Below, one piece after another: positions 44,425-54,386 of a stretch of DNA of 64,000 bases. This stretch comes from Varibaculum cambriense DSM 15806 (lineage in GTDB: Bacteria; Actinomycetota; Actinomycetes; Actinomycetales; Actinomycetaceae). The DNA lies in contig NZ_ATUF01000002.1 of the NCBI RefSeq assembly GCF_000420065.1, positions 806,001 to 870,000 of the forward strand, given 5' to 3'. Under the pieces are notes generated by a model. That model saw only the letters and a list, made by a program, of their open reading frames with translations, did not search any database and had not been told where the DNA came from. The stretch's first letter is position 1. Every line of letters begins with the position of its first letter. Position numbers and translations under genes: made by a program.

Positions 44425-44553
44425 TTACCGCATAAATCAGTAAATAGGCGAGCTAGTAGTTAGCATTTATCAAGGTCTGCCTATAGTCGCAGCAAGGTGC
44501 TAGTGAGAATTTCTTTACATTGCTCTGAACGTAAACACTTGACTACTGGCAGG

Positions 44554-45186
44554 TCACGCCACCACTAGCTTGCGGCGATTTAGGCGTAACGTAACGTCGG
44601 CGCTGCGGGCAAGTTGGCGCGAATGAGTCACCACGATCACGCATTTATCTTGTTCATGTGCGGCCCGCTGCAAAATCTCGATTACTTCGCGGGCGGTATC
44701 CTCATCCAGATTCCCGGTAGGTTCATCCGCCAAAATAATCGGAGCCCCCGACACTAGCGCTCTCCCAATCGCTACCCGCTGCTGCTGACCTCCAGAAAGC
44801 GCCATTACGCTGCGCCGTGTCTCCTTTTCAGACAGCCCCAGCTGGGTCAAAGTATTGATCCCGGCTTTCCCGTTCACCAGCCGCAGATTCTCCAGCGGCG
44901 TCAAATAATCAATCAGGTTATAGTTTTGGAAAACCAGCGAAATCTGCTTTTTGCGGTGCTGGGCATAGCCAGTTTCCGCAATATCGGTACCATCAAAGCG
45001 CACTGCCCCGGAGGTGGGTTTATCCAATCCAGCCAGCAGGTTCAGCAGGGTGGATTTTCCAGCTCCCGAGGCGCCTACAATCGCATAAAACTTCCCGATT
45101 TCGAAGTCGGTGCACACGTCCGACAGGATCTGGGTGCTGGTTCCCGGATACACATATTCAAGGTGGTCTAACTGCAAAATACTCAT
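44554..45186 (-). CDS. MacB/LolD-type ABC ATPase
   Basis: A 210-residue ATPase with Walker A GASGAGKSTLLNLLAGLD, FQNYNLIDYLTPLENLRL (MacB/LolD type), signature [15 protein letters not shown], Walker B ILADEPTGNLD and VVTHSRQLA. It is the last gene of a three-gene leftward operon with two FtsX-like permeases. Such systems act in lipoprotein handling, peptide resistance or envelope signalling by mechanotransmission rather than classical transport. ATG 45186 follows AGGAAAG. Confidence 0.92.
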   Translation of the reverse strand: MSILQLDHLEYVYPGTSTQILSDVCTDFEIGKFYAIVGASGAGKSTLLNLLAGLDKPTSGAVRFDGTDIAETGYAQHRKKQISLVFQNYNLIDYLTPLENLRLVNGKAGINTLTQLGLSEKETRRSVMALSGGQQQRVAIGRALVSGAPIILADEPTGNLDEDTAREVIEILQRAAHEQDKCVIVVTHSRQLARSADVTLRLNRRKLVVA

Positions 45187-45194
45187 AATCTTTC

Positions 45195-46409
45195 CTAACT
45201 AATTTTGGCGAGAATAGCTCGCGGGGTTTGACGAAGCAGGGGAACGGTCGCTAAAAGTAGCGCCACAAAAGTAATCACATATCCGAGGACGAGGGCGGCC
45301 AGGATACTCCCGGCGCTCCCGCTAGCTGACAGGGCGGATAAAGACGGGCTGGCGGACTTGGCAAAGACCAGGGCAGATACCTTCCCTGACAGCAGAAATC
45401 CCAGGACCGCTCCGATAGCGCTGCCTATTAGCGCCAAGAAAGCGGCCTCTACGGCGAGTTGCCCCAAGATATTCGCTTTGGTTTTTCCTACAGCCAGTAG
45501 CACCCCGATCTCGCGGGTGCGTCCGCGGATCCAAAAGATCATTATCAGGGCGAGGGCGGCGAGCCCGGCTCCACCGACTCCCACAGCCAGCCCGGTGAGC
45601 AGCTTATTTACCCCCGAAAGGGTAGCCAGCACCCCCGCAAATTGGGCGGCATTAGATTCGAAATTCAGCTCCGAATCCGTCTGTTTAGCCCCGCGCAAAG
45701 CCGCCGGTAACTCGGTGGCGTCCCCGGTAAAGTACCTAGCGGTGGTCAGTTCTTTTCCGCCCAGGCGCTGACTGCTTTTTAGGTCCGTAAAAATCTGATT
45801 CTCGGAAGCCCCGGCGGGTAGTCCTCCCGGATTCTCAGTTTTTCCGCTGAAAACCCCTACTACCGGCACTTTTACTGCATTTCCCTTGGCGTTCAGGCGT
45901 AGATGGCTGCCAACACGTAAACCATTACGCTGGGCGAACTCGCGGTGAATCAGGGCGCCTCGTTTGCTGGCTGTCAAATGTGTGCCACTTTCTAGCCGGT
46001 ACAGCCTACCCATAAAAGACGGATGCAAATGACTATTAGTTGTCCCGATAATCCCGGCATCCCCGGCAAACTCGGCGTCAAGTTGCACCCCGGAAGCGGT
46101 AGTTACCAGCTGCGCGCCCTCGGGTTTAGCTAAAGTTTCTTTTTCGAAAGCCGAGCGTTTTACCTGTGGTAAGCGGTTCAGCTTTTCGGCTTGCGCTAGA
46201 GAGACATTGCCACTATTGCTGTGAGCAGTGAATCCCGCGTTCACCCCGGAGTTAAGCGCCCCGGAAATCCCGGCCACCTGCGCGCGCACTCCTGACTGGG
46301 AAATCAGCGCGGTAAAAACTACAGCCATGATTAGGGTGAGCAGCAAGGCGCGGCGGGGGCGGCGGCTCAGCGAATACCAGGCGCGTCGCCAAATGCTAAG
46401 AGATTTCAT
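45195..46409 (-). CDS. FtsX/MacB-like permease 2
   Basis: A 404-residue protein with one N-terminal helix (RRALLLTLIMAVVFTALI), a large extracellular domain of about 220 residues, and three C-terminal helices containing the FtsX pattern RTREIGVLLAVGKTKANILGQL. ATG 46409 is chosen over a longer frame because it overlaps the upstream gene's stop as ATGA and begins right at the basic pre-helix region MKSLSIWRRAW. Confidence 0.88.
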   Translation of the reverse strand: MKSLSIWRRAWYSLSRRPRRALLLTLIMAVVFTALISQSGVRAQVAGISGALNSGVNAGFTAHSNSGNVSLAQAEKLNRLPQVKRSAFEKETLAKPEGAQLVTTASGVQLDAEFAGDAGIIGTTNSHLHPSFMGRLYRLESGTHLTASKRGALIHREFAQRNGLRVGSHLRLNAKGNAVKVPVVGVFSGKTENPGGLPAGASENQIFTDLKSSQRLGGKELTTARYFTGDATELPAALRGAKQTDSELNFESNAAQFAGVLATLSGVNKLLTGLAVGVGGAGLAALALIMIFWIRGRTREIGVLLAVGKTKANILGQLAVEAAFLALIGSAIGAVLGFLLSGKVSALVFAKSASPSLSALSASGSAGSILAALVLGYVITFVALLLATVPLLRQTPRAILAKIS

Positions 46410-47773
46410 TTGATATCCACCAAGAGGGCACGCGGCGGGCGGCGCAGCATCGGGAACGATGCCGCCAATAGACAAAGTACGCCTACCAGCAAAGTTAGTA
46501 ACACGGCAGTAACCACCGAGGGCGTAGATAGGGACACCGCTAGAGCATCCAGGGTTTTAGTCGCCGCCGAAGATTCCATATCGGCGCCTGCCTGCCCGGC
46601 CTGAGCCAATTCTTGCATTAGTGAACTATTGACCGAGGCCAATGCGGAATTGCCCAGCCATTGCGCGACTGCTCCAGAAATAAAGAACGCCAGCACAAAC
46701 GCAGGGATCGCGGTAATCATCAGTTCACACAGGTATTGCGCGAAAATACTGGCCTTGGAGGTACCGACCGAGAGCAGCACCCCGGTTTCCTTCTTGCGTT
46801 CATTCATCCACAGGAACAACACCAAGGTTAAAATCAGTAACGCAAACCCGAAGGCCACCATCTTAGTGGTGCTCATCAGGGAATTTATCCCGCTCAGCGC
46901 CCCGGTGATTCCTGCTAAATACTGGGTGGCGGGCGATAGTTGGTAGTTACGCCAATCAATCTTGAGGGAGCCGGCCTTCTTTTCTACCTGCTCTAAGTCT
47001 TTTTCGGAAGCCACGAAGAAGTTGGCATCCTGATAAATCTCATTATCCTTGTTCATCTGGTAGAGGGCGCGGGTGGTGTCCAAATCCGTGTAAACGGTAT
47101 TTGCAAACAGTTCGCTGCGCTGAGCTGCCTGTCGGGTGTTGGAGCCCCGCACTAGCCCTACGATCTCCATTTCGGTTTCCGCAGTAGATTGTCGCATATT
47201 ATCGACGTCATAGGGGTTGCCTTTAAGTTTCAGCTTGCTACCGAGTTTCAGGCCATTAGCTTTCGCTAAATCTTCATGGATAATCGCCTTATGGTGATCA
47301 CCAGGTCGCAAATGCCTTCCCGCCACCAGGGTTAACGCCCCGGAACGAAAGTTATTGTCGATATCGGTGCGGTTGACTCCCCACACGTTCACCGCATTAC
47401 CAAACTGGGCTTCCTTCTTTTCGTCATAGTCATTGGTTCCCAGTTTTTGGGTTTGAGCCCCAACTAAATCAGCGGTCACGTTTTGCCGGGCTACATAGTT
47501 TTTAACCTCAGGTAGCTTCGCGATTTGGGCGATATCTGCAGGTTTAACGGTTCCGGCTCCCCGCGGGGTTCCCTGGTTGAACTGGGGGTTATTCCCGAGG
47601 ACGAAGCCGGCTCCCGCCTTGGCCTCTACCTTCGCGCCCTCGCGCGCACTCGCCCTCTCGATGGCATCCGCCGACATCAAAACGGTGGCCACTAAAGTGA
47701 GCACTGCGAAGACAACAATAGTTCTAACTGGTTTTCTGACGACGTATCGCCAAGCTCTTCCTGCAAAGGACAA
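46406..47773 (-). CDS. FtsX/MacB-like permease 1
   Basis: A 455-residue paralogue of the following gene: N-terminal helix (VRTIVVFAVLTLVATVLMSA), an extracellular domain, and the C-terminal three-helix FtsX domain with ERKKETGVLLSVGTSKASIFAQY. The start is TTG 47773 with AAGGA seven bases upstream. Two different permeases suggest a heterodimeric MacB-like machine. No binding protein or sensor kinase is adjacent. Confidence 0.88.
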   Translation of the reverse strand: MSFAGRAWRYVVRKPVRTIVVFAVLTLVATVLMSADAIERASAREGAKVEAKAGAGFVLGNNPQFNQGTPRGAGTVKPADIAQIAKLPEVKNYVARQNVTADLVGAQTQKLGTNDYDEKKEAQFGNAVNVWGVNRTDIDNNFRSGALTLVAGRHLRPGDHHKAIIHEDLAKANGLKLGSKLKLKGNPYDVDNMRQSTAETEMEIVGLVRGSNTRQAAQRSELFANTVYTDLDTTRALYQMNKDNEIYQDANFFVASEKDLEQVEKKAGSLKIDWRNYQLSPATQYLAGITGALSGINSLMSTTKMVAFGFALLILTLVLFLWMNERKKETGVLLSVGTSKASIFAQYLCELMITAIPAFVLAFFISGAVAQWLGNSALASVNSSLMQELAQAGQAGADMESSAATKTLDALAVSLSTPSVVTAVLLTLLVGVLCLLAASFPMLRRPPRALLVDIK

Positions 47774-47977
47774 ATCCAGATCCTTTCAAAACAACCCAAG
47801 CACAACTTAGGTAACCCAAATAAACAAATGTTAGCTTTTCTATCCGGGCTGAAAGAAGCCTGGGTCTAGGACAGTAAGAATCTGGAAATTCTAGAACTGG
47901 GAAAAGGAAAAAACCTTTCACCAGGGAATAGTCTTGAAAGTGCCTTGGGTCACAAAATGTTGGCGACTCAGAAAAGG

Positions 47978-48502
47978 TTAGTCCAGCAGGTTAATCCCGA
48001 AGGGGTAGTGGTAAAACTCTTTATCGGAGGCTTTAACGGCGCCTTTAATCGAGCACACCAGGGTCATCACGAAAATAACGATAAACGCGATGATGGACAG
48101 GGGTATCAAAATGATGGTGAAGCAGAGTACCCAAGCCACCACGGTGGCGATGGTCATCGCCAAGTTAAAGTTAAAGGCACCGGCCGCCGCGTTACGCACG
48201 AAAGGACTTTTATCTTTATAAATAAACCAAACGATGAGGGGGCCTACAAAGGTAAGCCAACCGGCAGAAACAACCATGGCGATTAGTGCTGCTAAATGAG
48301 CCAGAATCGCCACCGTACGTTCATCGGCACTGATGTTCCCGCCGCCATTATTAGACCGGGGTGGGGTAGGCAGTGGGGCGGAAGAGGACGGGAAGCTCTC
48401 TTGGGAAGCAGATTGCGGGTAAGAGGGGTTGGGGGATCCAGTCTGGATCCCGGGAAGCTGCTGATTTTCGAAGTTACCGGATTGGGGTTGATTATCACTC
48501 AT
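47978..48502 (-). CDS. DUF4870 membrane protein
   Basis: A 174-residue protein. The first 65 residues are Pro/Ser/Gln-rich and disordered. The DUF4870 domain follows: ERTVAILAHLAALI, GPLIVWFIYKDKSPFVRNAAAGAFNFNL, then two further helices. The role is unknown in the family. ATG 48502 is preferred to an upstream frame start at 48574 because the family begins with a short disordered tail and AGAGG is close to it. Confidence 0.85.
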   Translation of the reverse strand: MSDNQPQSGNFENQQLPGIQTGSPNPSYPQSASQESFPSSSAPLPTPPRSNNGGGNISADERTVAILAHLAALIAMVVSAGWLTFVGPLIVWFIYKDKSPFVRNAAAGAFNFNLAMTIATVVAWVLCFTIILIPLSIIAFIVIFVMTLVCSIKGAVKASDKEFYHYPFGINLLD

Positions 48503-48609
48503 ACCTCTATTTTCCCATGGGGATAGGTTCGACGGAAGTAGTGCTAGCTGTAATTTTTCTTCAGCGAAAAGCACAGCTTAAAGCGGAGCGGGTGGAGCCA
48601 GAGCGTAGT

Positions 48610-50223
48610 TTATTTGGTGGTTAGGGCGGCGGGATCCAGCTTTGCCCTCAGGCGGGGGCGGCGGCGTTGAGCGATTAACCAGTGGTGCAAAAGTGCCGTT
48701 GAACAGCAGTCGTACTCGTTATAGAGGGCGAGAAGGCGCAGCTGCTCGGCAGCATCAACGCTAAGCTCGGCTCCCGGATCGAGGGCGCCTGCTCGCGACA
48801 GTCCGTCATAGACAATTACCGAATCCGCGCCGTTATCCAGATCCTCTGAACGCATCCAAGACCCCATATAGAACGGTTCCATCTCTTTAAGGGAATAGCC
48901 GCCTTGACCAGTGCGAATAGCTGACTGTACCACTTGCTGCAGGTCCCGCAGGGGGCCGTCTCCGGCCAGTAGATCACGCACCTCGCCTTGTAGTAATCCG
49001 TGCCGGGAGGATAAACGCTGCAGGTAGAGACGTTCTTGTGGAGAATAATGGTAGATATGCATCTGCGGGAAGCGCTGGAAACGTTGGCGCAAGAAATCCA
49101 GTAGGTCAATCAGCAGCTGGCGTTCCTGAGCGCGGTTATGCGCCCAAAACCTTCGATATTTTCCGCCGATGCGCGTTGACAGTTCCCCCACTTCCTCCGC
49201 CATGTTTAGGGTGTCTGCTGCCGGTAGCGATTCTTGGCCGCGAATCGGTAGCGCCGGGGTTAAAGTTTTTTGTTCGCCCCAAGAATCTTGATCGCAGCAG
49301 ACCAGCCCGCCCAGGTAAATCAGCCCGGTGTGATCTTTTAGGGTCCAGCCCCACAGGGAGTCGTTCTCAAAATCTAAATACACATCCCCCGGGTGAGGCT
49401 CAGGAAGAGCCATTAGCGCTGGGGACAGGGGGTTAGTTTCTAGCAGTAGTTCTCCTGGATGCTGCGCCACCTGCAACTGGGCTTGTCGGATTAGTTCCGG
49501 GCTATATCCACTAGGGGGATTGGCGGCGAAAGCGCTGGCAGTAAAAATATTTTCGTGACGCAGCTCCCGGCGCAGGCCCGGACCTACCCCGCTGATCAGC
49601 AGGGGATCATCATAACGCTCCAGTGCCCAACGGCAGTGCGTACAGCTACCGCAAACCGTGGCGAGGGCGCGCCAAGCCTCCTCGGGGGTAGCAGACAATA
49701 AAACCTGGTCACCTGCTAATTCCCGTGCCTGGTCAGCGATGGGTTCCCACAGCTCTTCCAGTTCATCCAGAGGAAAATCTACGGTCTTGCCATCAGCCAG
49801 TAAGATCTGGGCGTAAGGGGCAAGTTTTGCCGCTAAAGCGGGAAAATCTGCGTTTAATAACTCCTGATTATGCCGAGCTAGATGCGCATAACCAGCTAAG
49901 AGGTTCACCGAGTCTTGCCGGGCATGGGCAGAAAAGCGCGCCATCTGCAGCACCCAGGAATCGTCCTCGTAAACCAAGAAAGGGAGCGTTCCGTTCAGAT
50001 CTTCGGCGGTTAATTCCAAGTCAGTTTGGAAAACTCTCCCGGCCGCCCGATATTTCGCCGCTAGTTTTTCATCCTCGCCGCTAGTTAAATCCCCGATATA
50101 GCGGTGAAAAACATCGGGGGATTCCAGCTGAGTATTGTCGGTGAGGTAGCACCAAAGCCGCCACTGACAGTTGGCGGCGTGTGCCACCTCGGAAACTGCA
50201 AGCAGGCGGGAAGAATCAGGCAT
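48610..50223 (-). CDS. TM0106-family RecB-like nuclease, stand-alone
   Basis: A 537-residue protein. The N-terminal part resembles RecB-family nuclease domains and has a cysteine cluster CGSCTHCRW that may hold a metal or Fe-S centre. The C-terminal part is an RNase H-like exonuclease: GDVYLDFENDSLW, then HIYHYSPQERLYLQRL, GGYSLKEMEPFY and ALYNEYDCCSTALLHHWL. In many actinobacteria this module is fused to a SF1 helicase; no helicase part is present here. It lies eight bases after hemB, so it is co-transcribed with a haem gene without obvious reason. Substrate and partners are unknown. Confidence 0.8.
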   Translation of the reverse strand: MPDSSRLLAVSEVAHAANCQWRLWCYLTDNTQLESPDVFHRYIGDLTSGEDEKLAAKYRAAGRVFQTDLELTAEDLNGTLPFLVYEDDSWVLQMARFSAHARQDSVNLLAGYAHLARHNQELLNADFPALAAKLAPYAQILLADGKTVDFPLDELEELWEPIADQARELAGDQVLLSATPEEAWRALATVCGSCTHCRWALERYDDPLLISGVGPGLRRELRHENIFTASAFAANPPSGYSPELIRQAQLQVAQHPGELLLETNPLSPALMALPEPHPGDVYLDFENDSLWGWTLKDHTGLIYLGGLVCCDQDSWGEQKTLTPALPIRGQESLPAADTLNMAEEVGELSTRIGGKYRRFWAHNRAQERQLLIDLLDFLRQRFQRFPQMHIYHYSPQERLYLQRLSSRHGLLQGEVRDLLAGDGPLRDLQQVVQSAIRTGQGGYSLKEMEPFYMGSWMRSEDLDNGADSVIVYDGLSRAGALDPGAELSVDAAEQLRLLALYNEYDCCSTALLHHWLIAQRRRPRLRAKLDPAALTTK

Positions 50224-50231
50224 TGACTAGG

Positions 50232-51227
50232 CTAGTTGTCTCGCTGCGCGTACTCTAGCGCCCAATAGGTTAAGACCATATCGGCTCCGGCACGCACAAT
50301 CGCGTGCAAGGATTCGTCAATGGCGCGCTCGCGGTCAATCCACCCATTAGCTGCTGCTGCCTCTAACATGGCATATTCCCCGCTGACCTGGTAGGCCGCG
50401 ACTGGAACCGGGGACATTTCCGCCACATCGGCCAGTACATCCAGATAGTAACCGGCAGGTTTCACCATCACCATATCGGCGCCCTCGGTTAAATCTAGCT
50501 GGGTTTCAAATACGCCCTCCCGGCGGTTACGGGGATCTTGCTGGTAAGAGCGCCGATCGCCCTCTAGAGAGCAGGCAACCGCATCCCGGAACGGACCAAA
50601 GAAAGCGGAGGCGTATTTCGCGGAGTAAGCCAATATTACGGTGTCGGTGAATCCAGCATCGTCAAGAGCCGCGCGAATCACTGCGATCTGGCCGTCCATC
50701 ATCCCGGAAGGTGCCACCATATGGGCTCCGGCGCGTGCCTGACTGAGCGCCATTTTTGCGTACAGCGGCAAAGTGGCATCGTTATCGACTTGACCGTCGG
50801 CGGTGACTACCCCGCAATGTCCGTGGCTGGTGAACTCATCCAGGCAGGTGTCTGCCCCCACCACCAGGTCATTTCCTACTTCTTCGCGCACCGCGCGAAT
50901 ACCGCGATTCAAAATTCCGTTCGGATCCCAGGCGGGGCTGCCTTGCGCGTCCTTATCGGCGGTATTGGGAATCCCAAACAGCATGATCCCGCCTACTCCG
51001 GCTTGTACGCACTCGGCGGCCAGTTCGCGAATCGACTCGACTGTATGCTGGAAAACCCCCGGTAGAGAAGGTATCTCTACCGCTTCCTCAATGCCGTCTC
51101 GTACAAACGCGGGCAGCATCAGCTGGGAGGGACTGACCCGAGTTTCCGCGATTAGGTTGCGCATTGCGGGGAAAGCCCGCAGGCGGCGAGGACGAATAGT
51201 TGGTTTCAGCAAAAAATCATCAGTCAT
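50232..51227 (-). CDS. hemB: Delta-aminolevulinic acid dehydratase (porphobilinogen synthase)
   Basis: This enzyme condenses two aminolevulinate molecules to porphobilinogen, the second common step of haem synthesis. It has 331 residues. The metal loop reads [14 protein letters not shown], with two of the three zinc cysteines and an Asp at the middle one. The Schiff-base lysines lie in [17 protein letters not shown] and [18 protein letters not shown] precedes ATG 51227. It is separate from the main haem block at 54.4-62.3 kb. Confidence 0.96.
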   Translation of the reverse strand: MTDDFLLKPTIRPRRLRAFPAMRNLIAETRVSPSQLMLPAFVRDGIEEAVEIPSLPGVFQHTVESIRELAAECVQAGVGGIMLFGIPNTADKDAQGSPAWDPNGILNRGIRAVREEVGNDLVVGADTCLDEFTSHGHCGVVTADGQVDNDATLPLYAKMALSQARAGAHMVAPSGMMDGQIAVIRAALDDAGFTDTVILAYSAKYASAFFGPFRDAVACSLEGDRRSYQQDPRNRREGVFETQLDLTEGADMVMVKPAGYYLDVLADVAEMSPVPVAAYQVSGEYAMLEAAAANGWIDRERAIDESLHAIVRAGADMVLTYWALEYAQRDN

Positions 51228-51323
51228 TTTTTCTCCTAGGTATCTGCAATGATTTTAACCCACTCATGATGCTAGGTGTATGTTAGTACAGTTAACCGCC
51301 GCAACCAGAAAGGAAGGCACAGC

Positions 51324-51527
51324 ATGCTGAAAGTTTTTGCCTGGATATTCACTATCCTATGTGTAGTGTTGCTGGCTGTAGGGGCGCTGATTCTTTATGT
51401 GATCGACACCGACAGCAGTTTCCCCTTTGGCGGCGGAATCATGGTGCTGGCCGCCCCAGTTTTCGGGGTGATTGGCTGCGTATTGTGGGGAGTGGAAATC
51501 ACTAAAACTAATCGCGACGAAAAGTAA
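51324..51527 (+). CDS. Small two-helix membrane protein
   Basis: A 67-residue protein starting at ATG 51324 behind AAGGAAGG; a longer frame from 51276 has no ribosome binding site. It has two hydrophobic helices (VFAWIFTILCVVLLAVGALI and a second near residues 37-57) and a charged C-terminus. I do not recognise a family. It is divergent from hemB. Confidence 0.65.
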   Translation: MLKVFAWIFTILCVVLLAVGALILYVIDTDSSFPFGGGIMVLAAPVFGVIGCVLWGVEITKTNRDEK

Positions 51528-51546
51528 AGGTTGTAATAGTAATAAT

Positions 51547-51611
51547 CCGCCCCCGCGGCCTCAGAAAAAATAATGGCTTTTGCCTACAATTTTCCGAGGC
51601 CGCGGGGGCGG
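51547..51611. terminator. Long-stem bidirectional terminator
   Basis: Arms CCGCCCCCGCGGCCTC (51547-51562) and GAGGCCGCGGGGGCGG (51596-51611) are perfectly complementary. AT runs lie on both sides and inside the loop. It separates the small membrane protein gene from convergent glnA. Confidence 0.75.
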
Positions 51612-51631
51612 GATTTATTTAGCAAACAGAC

Positions 51632-53053
51632 CTAAATGTCGTAGTAAAGCTGGAATTCATAAGGATGCACCACCTGCCGCAGCGGGGCCACCTCATTTTG
51701 TTCCTTGTAGGCAATCCAAGTGTCAATCAAGTCCGGGGTAAATACCTCACCTTCAGTCAAGAAGTCCTGGTCAGCGCGGAGTGCCTCTAAAGCTGCATCC
51801 AGAGAACAAGGCAGTTTCGGAATGTCATGATATTCGGCTGGCGGCAGCTCATAGAGATCCTTATCGATGGGAGCTGGCGGCTCTAGGCGATTTTGAATCC
51901 CGTCAATCCCCGCCATCAGGCAAGCCGCGAAGGACAGGTAAGGGTTCGCGCTGGGGTCAGGAACCCGGTATTCCACCCGTTTAGCTTTCGGGGAAGTGCC
52001 AGTCACCGGAATCCGGATACAGGCAGAACGGTTACGCGCCGAATACACCAGGTTAATTGGAGCCTCAAAACCGGGAACCAGCCGCCGATAAGAGTTAACC
52101 GAAGGGTTAGTGAACGCCAGCAGGGCGGGCGCGTGCTGCAGCAAGCCCCCAATAAAGTAACGAGCTAGGTCAGAGAGGGAACCGTAACCGGTTTCGTCAT
52201 AGAACAGCGGCTCGCCCTCTTTCCAAAGCGAAAAATGGGAGTGCATCCCGGAGCCGTTATCGCCCGCCATCGGCTTGGGCATAAAGGTGGCGGTAACTCC
52301 CGCCTCCTGCGCAGCGTTTTTAATCAGGTACTTGAACTTCATCATGTCGTCACCCGCCGCCATCAGCGAGTTGAAACGATAGTTAATCTCGTGTTGCCCC
52401 CCGGAGCCGACCTCGTGGTGGGAGCGCTCTACCTTTAACCCGGAGTCACTGAGTAGCTTCACCATGTAATCGCGCAGGTCACAGAACTTATCGGAAGGCG
52501 CTACCGGGAAATAGCCGCCCTTCAAAGGAGTCTTATAGGCGAGGTTTCCGCCCTCTTCCTCCCGGCCGGTGTTCCAGTAGCCTTCAACAGAATCCAGTTT
52601 CACGAAAGTGTCATAAGGCTGGGTTTGGTAACGCACCGAATCAAAAAGATAAAACTCGGCTTCAGCCCCAATAAAGCAGGTATCGGCGATTCCCGTAGAA
52701 CGAAGATAGGCTTCCGCTTTAGCAGCCACCTGACGAGGATCGCGCGGGAAAGGCGCATCGGTGAAAGGATCCACGATGGAACAGTTCACCACCAAAGTGG
52801 GGCAAGCGCGGAACGGATCCACATAGGCATCAGACACATCGGTTATCAGCTTCATATCCGACTTATCGATCGAGGTGAAACCGCGAATCGAGGAACCATC
52901 GAACATCAACCCGTTTTCCAGGGCGTCCGCAAACTGGTCGGCGGGGATCGTAAAATGCTGACTGGTGCCAATCAGGTCGCAAAAACGGATATCAATCAGT
53001 TCGATACCCTGGTCGGCAACAAATTTTAGGGCTTCTTCGTGGGAGTTAAACAA
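51632..53053 (-). CDS. glnA: Glutamine synthetase, type I
   Basis: This enzyme makes glutamine from glutamate, ammonia and ATP. The 473-residue protein shows the beta-grasp ([12 protein letters not shown]), the metal-binding [28 protein letters not shown], and the NRSACIRIP loop. Tyr in KDLYELPP matches the site adenylylated in GSI-beta enzymes, so control by GlnE is likely. The start is TTG 53053, with AAGGAGG about six bases upstream. Confidence 0.97.
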   Translation of the reverse strand: MFNSHEEALKFVADQGIELIDIRFCDLIGTSQHFTIPADQFADALENGLMFDGSSIRGFTSIDKSDMKLITDVSDAYVDPFRACPTLVVNCSIVDPFTDAPFPRDPRQVAAKAEAYLRSTGIADTCFIGAEAEFYLFDSVRYQTQPYDTFVKLDSVEGYWNTGREEEGGNLAYKTPLKGGYFPVAPSDKFCDLRDYMVKLLSDSGLKVERSHHEVGSGGQHEINYRFNSLMAAGDDMMKFKYLIKNAAQEAGVTATFMPKPMAGDNGSGMHSHFSLWKEGEPLFYDETGYGSLSDLARYFIGGLLQHAPALLAFTNPSVNSYRRLVPGFEAPINLVYSARNRSACIRIPVTGTSPKAKRVEYRVPDPSANPYLSFAACLMAGIDGIQNRLEPPAPIDKDLYELPPAEYHDIPKLPCSLDAALEALRADQDFLTEGEVFTPDLIDTWIAYKEQNEVAPLRQVVHPYEFQLYYDI

Positions 53054-53386
53054 TCGTTCCTCCTTGGCTTAGCCGTGCGGCGTGCGGATAAGAAAACTAA
53101 AAAAAGCATACCGCGCCGAGGCGCTGCAGCGAGATTCTCGCCCAAAACCGTGGGCAGTTTCGCAAATATTTCCCGAGGGCGCGGCGGAGTTTTCCTGGAA
53201 CTGACGCGAATCCCCGCTGCCGCGATATTCAAGATAGCGTCAGGGCAGCGCGGAAGAGAAATCACCCATGCCCTCATCGGAAACTAGTGCGCACGTTTTT
53301 TATGTGGAGCAGTTGCCGAGGAGGTAGCTGCAGGTAACTACAGAAATCACCAGCCGCTACCTGCAGGAACAGGTCATCAGCAATAC
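53054..53386. other. 333-bp gap between two leftward genes
   Basis: No coding region is supported. Near its right end CTGCAGGTA (53328-53336) and TACCTGCAG (53358-53366) form an inverted repeat that could end the upstream gene's transcript. The glnA ribosome binding site lies at the left end. No clear promoter hexamers were found by eye. Confidence 0.4.
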
Positions 53387-54259
53387 CTAGTTGCCGATAT
53401 CTTTCAGTTTGACGTTCTTGAAATCAATGTCGAACTTGATGTCTTTACCCGAAAAATCTACGTTCTTGAGGACGAAAGCTTTATTCAAATCCATCGGGAT
53501 TTCTTCCTTTTTCATTCCCATATCAGCAGGATTTAGCTTTTGCCCCATGAACTCGTCACTACCGTTGATCATGAACTTGTCGGGGACTAGGAAAAGTTTT
53601 CCAGATTCTCCCGACTTTCCGGGTTCAAACTGCATACGCATCACGACCTGGAACCTTAGTCCATCCTCGGTGCCTTCGGCGGTGATCTTATTCCCTTCCC
53701 GTTTCATGGTTAAGTTGGGGTCAGTCATCATTTTGTCTAGCTCTTCCCCAGGCATACTAAAAGATATATTCCCCTTCTCAATCAGGGGATCGTCCCCACC
53801 CTTGAGACCGTAAGCATCGAGCTTAAAATCTTTTATCTTCAGCTTGTCCTTTTTACCGGCATTCTGCTTACCGAAAGATCCTTGCTTAAATTCTCCTTCA
53901 GCAGCAGTAACCTTCGCGTGCCGGTAATAGTCTTTAAAGTAGCTAATCAGCATGGGGGAGGAATCTATCTCCGTCTGCACCTTAGAAAAGCCTTCACTGG
54001 TGAAACTGGATTTGAGATTATCTTCTTGGGTTTTGGCAACTACCGCATTAGCGACAAATAACCCGACCAACGTGACAACTAGTACCGCCACAATCACGAT
54101 GGTGACAATCAAACCAGTCTTGTTCTTCTTGGGAGGTACAGCCGGCGGCAGGGGTGAGGCGGGTATTTGCGGGTTTACCGGTGAAAATTGGGGGCTTTGC
54201 GGTATCGGGGAACCTTGGGGAACGGGGTTTTCACTATTAGGCTGGGGTGTATAACTCAT
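53387..54259 (-). CDS. Membrane-anchored protein of unknown function, possibly LmeA-like
   Basis: A 290-residue protein: a 40-residue Pro/Gln/Asn-rich cytoplasmic tail, one transmembrane helix (GLIVTIVIVAVLVVTLVGLFVA), then an extracytoplasmic domain of alternating short strands (KLKIKDFKLDAYGLKGGDD; NVDFSGKDIKFDIDFKNVKL). The arrangement and the repeated beta-strand pattern recall LmeA/DUF2993 lipid-binding proteins, but no decisive motif is visible. No operon partner is evident. Confidence 0.6.
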   Translation of the reverse strand: MSYTPQPNSENPVPQGSPIPQSPQFSPVNPQIPASPLPPAVPPKKNKTGLIVTIVIVAVLVVTLVGLFVANAVVAKTQEDNLKSSFTSEGFSKVQTEIDSSPMLISYFKDYYRHAKVTAAEGEFKQGSFGKQNAGKKDKLKIKDFKLDAYGLKGGDDPLIEKGNISFSMPGEELDKMMTDPNLTMKREGNKITAEGTEDGLRFQVVMRMQFEPGKSGESGKLFLVPDKFMINGSDEFMGQKLNPADMGMKKEEIPMDLNKAFVLKNVDFSGKDIKFDIDFKNVKLKDIGN

Positions 54260-54386
54260 GCTTTATTTTAACAGTTGTGGTCTAGCTAATGCCGCTAGTT
54301 AAGGTGTTTTCTGCATACGTTACCCAACGGTTTATAAACGTTAACCAAAATTTCACACCTAAACTGTCAGCTGCTTCAATCCGCAG

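Noticed and set aside
47805-47823. A possible second DtxR box before the FtsX operon (TTAGGTAACCC half-site)
   Set aside because: Only about 12 of 19 positions match and the right half-site is lost.
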